NCBI GenBank assembly: GCA_937901365.1
Contig: CALCEF010000107.1
Span: forward strand, 1 to 9,365
DNA length: 9,365 bases
Source: an uncultured euryarchaeote
Lineage (GTDB): Archaea; Thermoplasmatota; Poseidoniia; Poseidoniales; Thalassarchaeaceae
Direction of reading: 5' to 3'
In this document: positions 8,001-9,365 of the stretch, piece after piece
Position numbering within the stretch: position 1 is the first letter of the stretch
Layout: every line of letters begins with the position of its first letter
Made by a program: the position numbers and the translations under genes
The notes under the pieces: model-generated
The model's database searches: none
What the model saw: the letters and a program-made list of their open reading frames with translations, nothing else
What the model was told of the DNA's origin: nothing

Positions 8001-8078
8001 AGCCTCATCCTTCTCGACCACAGGCGCCCCTCTGGGGCGCGCTTCCCTGCCTCCAACCTTTAATCCCTGATGCCCCAT
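5067..8078 (-). CDS. RND-superfamily (MMPL/HAE3-like) membrane exporter
   Basis: The product is up to 1003 residues with the internally duplicated RND plan. First half: TM1 (82-100), large extracytoplasmic loop (about 101-361), TM2-TM6 (about 365-525). Second half: TM7 (551-570), loop (about 571-804), TM8-TM12 (about 805-950). The two TM4-type motifs line up: LGVSYGLHITNR (442-453) and VGVDFSIHIANR (870-881). The second has the DF/DY aspartate typical of MMPL-type pumps (Asp873), while the first has Ser445. One polypeptide with two six-helix halves and no AcrA/TolC partner nearby fits HAE3 or MmpL-like exporters, which move lipids, isoprenoids or other hydrophobic compounds. The substrate cannot be told. 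The loops contain three close cysteine pairs and seven N-X-S/T sequons. The N-terminus (1-80) is a charged extension and the C-terminus (960-1003) is Ala/Gly rich. The start is uncertain: the ATG at 8078 has no Shine-Dalgarno, and a GTG at 8019-8021 is an alternative. Confidence 0.93.
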   Translation of the reverse strand: MGHQGLKVGGREARPRGAPVVEKDEASKGELARAKVQDFRTDVRRRITEFESKRAVDALLSAPKMIRRELQEMSFFGALTRFPAFTIVLCLIATGFFAYHSGITDQWREDHQSMNVNGDLAAFLPEGSQVAADIAEVEKDWTTNVMIIYVESEKYNITNQDILKQMDDLERLLNYQVSDDGEEDNIIYILSISSVIKEINSSAPRVADSFVRNAGEACPLEGACTWLAENASAQIQQYADIVGGYSIPDDQTRINQIIGELPENARNKLVRDVGKTENGTLVSEESGYGWNRAVIIVGVADNDVDTAKLIEDTQDQIDELAADNCWNENTDSENKCDPDSYKGLVMTLTGPTPITNAVTEYTFILFWKIFPLGCIAVASVLFLFHCDVLQTGRIRWFQGIKVVIIAGLPTLCSVFATLGMIGWTNYEVTMTVIIVGPIILALGVSYGLHITNRYAESKGTPREKMALALQSTGRAVFLSACTTVIGFVSLILTPMAPIKTVGVSLAGGIILVYLFTMVMVPNLTMLLDLQKPSHPPPQIFVAAVRAPIRWNKVALSIFVILMLFSGVVSRENIVEDVNLLEMAPQDEPAVEKMITYSEEFEGGQVGMILVKADIEAEPEFLTPGNNEGQKDPFENMKKIENLTEMADTVEQTTAVSIAFLIKSVGASLNFSGSDTIGQFCAPMPDVPREVCNILFTQEYNGSATFWTVLMELDRDQTAGTEVQSFLISVFYDGLTPELRHFFVSKDFQRSLIYIDMPFMPVKQTEAAAAAIDGYAEDRDGFGFAPSALIGVAAVTIDVNNLIVDSQWQSLGFALLFTVITLGFVFRDARYAVLTTLPVVFTVAMQWYVMDSFSVTLSLVTVMIGSILVGVGVDFSIHIANRVRELGGSLEAIQDSCASTGMSLFEAFVVTSAGLMTAYLIPIPALKPFVTVIIILLVFAALSALLLLPAIYALFVKEGWGLAGGSDAMRRKAGLAGGAQAVAAQLDAAESYDAVLLSSADDAW
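8024..8040 (-). promoter_or_regulatory. 7-bp GC stem-loop just before a possible GTG start of the exporter
   Basis: GCGCCCC (8024-8030) and GGGGCGC (8034-8040) are exact reverse complements around a 3-base loop. If the exporter starts at its ATG, the hairpin is coding (within residues 13-19). If it starts at the GTG at 8019-8021, the hairpin ends two bases upstream of it, as at the EVE gene, and its 3' arm holds the only GAGGGG tract near that start. Confidence 0.45.
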
Positions 8079-8084
8079 TGGGCA
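8071..8084 (-). promoter_or_regulatory. Short hairpin enclosing the exporter ATG
   Basis: TGCCC (8071-8075) and GGGCA (8080-8084) pair around a 4-base loop that contains most of the ATG at 8076-8078. The stem is only 5 bp but all G/C except one pair. It could hinder initiation at this ATG, or show that this ATG is not the true start. Confidence 0.3.
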
Positions 8085-8168
8085 CGGGAGGCTTGAAAAC
8101 AGGAAGCCACGACCGCGCGGACGGACCTGTTCACGTTACCGCAGTAGGGCCTCAGGTGGGAACACCAA
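8079..8168. promoter_or_regulatory. Divergent intergenic region between exporter and valS
   Basis: Both transcription units should be driven from this 90-base gap. By hand count it is about 62% G+C, richer than the flanking genes, and I see no A/T-rich TATA box with BRE at a suitable distance from either start. It contains an 8-bp palindrome CCGCGCGG (8113-8120) and, facing valS, the AGGTGGG ribosome site. Promoters must be here or inside the coding ends, but I cannot place them. Confidence 0.4.
8154..8160 (+). promoter_or_regulatory. Shine-Dalgarno site of valS
   Basis: AGGTGGG lies eight bases before the ATG at 8169. An in-frame TAG at 8145-8147 with no start codon between it and the ATG rules out a longer N-terminus, so the valS start is well fixed. 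Confidence 0.65.
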
Positions 8169-9365
8169 ATGGCAAAGCCAACCATAACCGATAAACGCTG
8201 GTCAATCGACCTTGAGAAACGTATCCAAGAAGCGCACTACGCGGACGCTACCGCATACGATGCGCGCTACGGATTCAAACCGGACAGTGGGCGCGAGATT
8301 TTCGTGATCGACACACCTCCACCATACCCGAGTGGAACTTGGCACATTGGGGCGGTTGCCCAATACAGTATGATCGATGTCATCGCTCGGAGCCAACGCC
8401 TGCTCGGCAAGGAGGTATACTTTCCATGGGGCGTTGATCGCAATGGAATCAACATTGAATTCACCGTAGAGAAGAATACTGGTCGAAAAATGAAGACATA
8501 TGATCGTGCTGAGTTCCTCAAACTGTGTGAAGAAACGATTGAAGAGTATACTCAGGCGATGCGGAATACCGCTTCGAGGGTGGGACTTTCTTGTGATTTT
8601 TCCAGAGAATACCTCACGGATGCACCCGATTATAGGGCTGTCACACAAGCGATTTTTGTCGATCTTTTCAAGCGCGGAGAAATCATTGAAGATCTACGTC
8701 CGAACATCTACGATCCAGTTGAGGGCACAACAATCGCTGATGCTGAGGTCGAGCGATTACAAAGAAAAACACAACTCGTCGACGTCAGATGGTCCACAGA
8801 TAGTGGAGATCAATTGATTATCTCAACAACTCGTCCCGAACTGATTTGTGCCTGCGGGGTTGTCGTCGTACATCCTGATGATGAGAGATATGCACACCTT
8901 GTGGGTCAGAAAGCGCTTCTTCCGGTAGAAGTTAGTGGCCGCTCAACAGAGGTCGAAATTCGAACGCATCATTCCGTCAAATCGGAATTCGGTTCTGGTG
9001 TTTTGATGGTCTGTTCATTCGGTGATCAGAACGACGTGGCAGTGTTCCGAGAGATGGGTTTGACCCCCTTCCAAGCCATCGATTTAGATGGATGTATGAC
9101 CTCCATTGCAGGCCCCTTGGCTGGCATGAAGGTCAAGGATGCTCGTGAAGCGGTCATCGCTCAACTTGAATCGAGTGATTGCATTGAAAATATTGAGGTT
9201 CGGGACCAAGAGGTGCCGGTATCAGAGCGGGGTAAAAACCCCGTCGAAATCATCCTTCTGAAGGAGTGGTATGTACGGCAAACTCACATCCAAGAACGGA
9301 TGCGGGAACATGCTGACGAAATCAATTTCATCCCATCGCGTAACAAGCAATTTTTGCTAGATTGG
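8169..9365 (+). CDS. valS: Valyl-tRNA synthetase, N-terminal 399 residues (partial)
   Basis: This class I synthetase charges tRNA-Val with valine in the cytosol. The window holds 399 codons and stops inside the gene, so the KMSKS loop and anticodon-binding domain are not seen. Visible landmarks: KRWSIDLEKRI at the N-terminus (9-19); IDTPPPYPSGTWHIGA (47-62), the HIGH-motif strand with Ala in the last position; FPWGVDRNG (85-93), where family members usually read PQGWDCHG; TTIADAEVE (187-195), typical of ValRS; and the CP1 editing domain with STTRPEL (219-225) and GSGVLMVCSFGDQNDV (275-290), the latter close to the archaeal-type ValRS form. The zinc cysteines usually found just before the ADAEVE motif (NWCPxC) are missing; the protein reads PNIYDPVEG. 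A related IleRS or LeuRS is less likely given TTIADAEVE and the CP1 motifs. It is divergently oriented to the exporter operon. Confidence 0.9.
   Translation, partial: MAKPTITDKRWSIDLEKRIQEAHYADATAYDARYGFKPDSGREIFVIDTPPPYPSGTWHIGAVAQYSMIDVIARSQRLLGKEVYFPWGVDRNGINIEFTVEKNTGRKMKTYDRAEFLKLCEETIEEYTQAMRNTASRVGLSCDFSREYLTDAPDYRAVTQAIFVDLFKRGEIIEDLRPNIYDPVEGTTIADAEVERLQRKTQLVDVRWSTDSGDQLIISTTRPELICACGVVVVHPDDERYAHLVGQKALLPVEVSGRSTEVEIRTHHSVKSEFGSGVLMVCSFGDQNDVAVFREMGLTPFQAIDLDGCMTSIAGPLAGMKVKDAREAVIAQLESSDCIENIEVRDQEVPVSERGKNPVEIILLKEWYVRQTHIQERMREHADEINFIPSRNKQFLLDW

Noticed and set aside
4567..8078. Defence or modification island, because of the EVE gene
   Set aside because: No nuclease, methyltransferase, helicase or mobile-element gene is nearby; neighbours are an exporter and a metabolic enzyme.
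5067..8078. AcrB-type tripartite drug efflux pump
   Set aside because: No membrane-fusion or outer-membrane partner gene adjoins it. The GVDFSIH motif and short loops fit MMPL/HAE3-type proteins better than AcrB.
8093..8188. Plus-strand TTG open frame of about 31 codons after a GGGAGG at 8087-8092
   Set aside because: A good ribosome-site match, but the start is weak, the frame is out of phase with valS and runs into it, and the GGGAGG is equally explained by G-rich noncoding sequence.
8202..8648. 148-codon minus-strand open frame opposite valS
   Set aside because: It is antisense to the ValRS HIGH-motif region, where the plus frame is clearly conserved; there is no ribosome site or recognisable product.

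Overview
The window looks like a stretch of an archaeal chromosome. The partial synthetase at the right end has archaeal-type valyl-tRNA synthetase signatures. The clear ribosome binding sites (GGTGAG, GGGAGGAC, AGGTGGG) suit an archaeal 16S tail, and the RND transporter resembles the archaeal/MMPL-like (HAE3) branch. Base composition is close to half G+C in the genes, and genes are tightly packed. A marine Thermoplasmatota (Marine Group II/III, Poseidoniia-like) source is my best guess. It is an inference from gene style only; no rRNA or other taxonomic marker is present.

Layout: five genes lie on the minus strand and one on the plus strand. Read in their own direction (right to left), the minus-strand genes are: a 12-helix RND/MMPL-type exporter (5067-8078); a small EVE-domain protein (4567-5031); a class I/II PLP aminotransferase of the alanine aminotransferase type (3365-4570), which starts inside the EVE stop codon (ATGA overlap); a 1047-residue polytopic membrane protein with a TPR-like helical domain and a very basic tail (139-3282), which I cannot assign to a family; and the first 43 codons of an acidic unknown protein (1-130). 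valS diverges to the right from 8169 and runs off the window.

Gaps between the minus-strand genes are 37, -4, 82 and 8 bases, so one operon, or two that overlap, is plausible. The 82-base gap before the TPR membrane protein holds a perfect 10-bp hairpin next to a perfect 12-bp palindrome and is the most likely internal control point. No stretch over 300 bases lacks a gene. I see no RNA gene, mobile element, CRISPR array or long repeat.

The genes do not form an obvious pathway. The exporter and the TPR protein are envelope functions, the aminotransferase is amino-acid metabolism, EVE probably reads modified nucleic acid, and ValRS is translation. The points most worth a second look are the unassigned TPR membrane protein, the exporter whose first half lacks the transmembrane-4 aspartate present in the second half, the divergent ValRS active-site signature, and GC-rich hairpins at or just before the starts of exactly those three genes that have no clear Shine-Dalgarno sequence.
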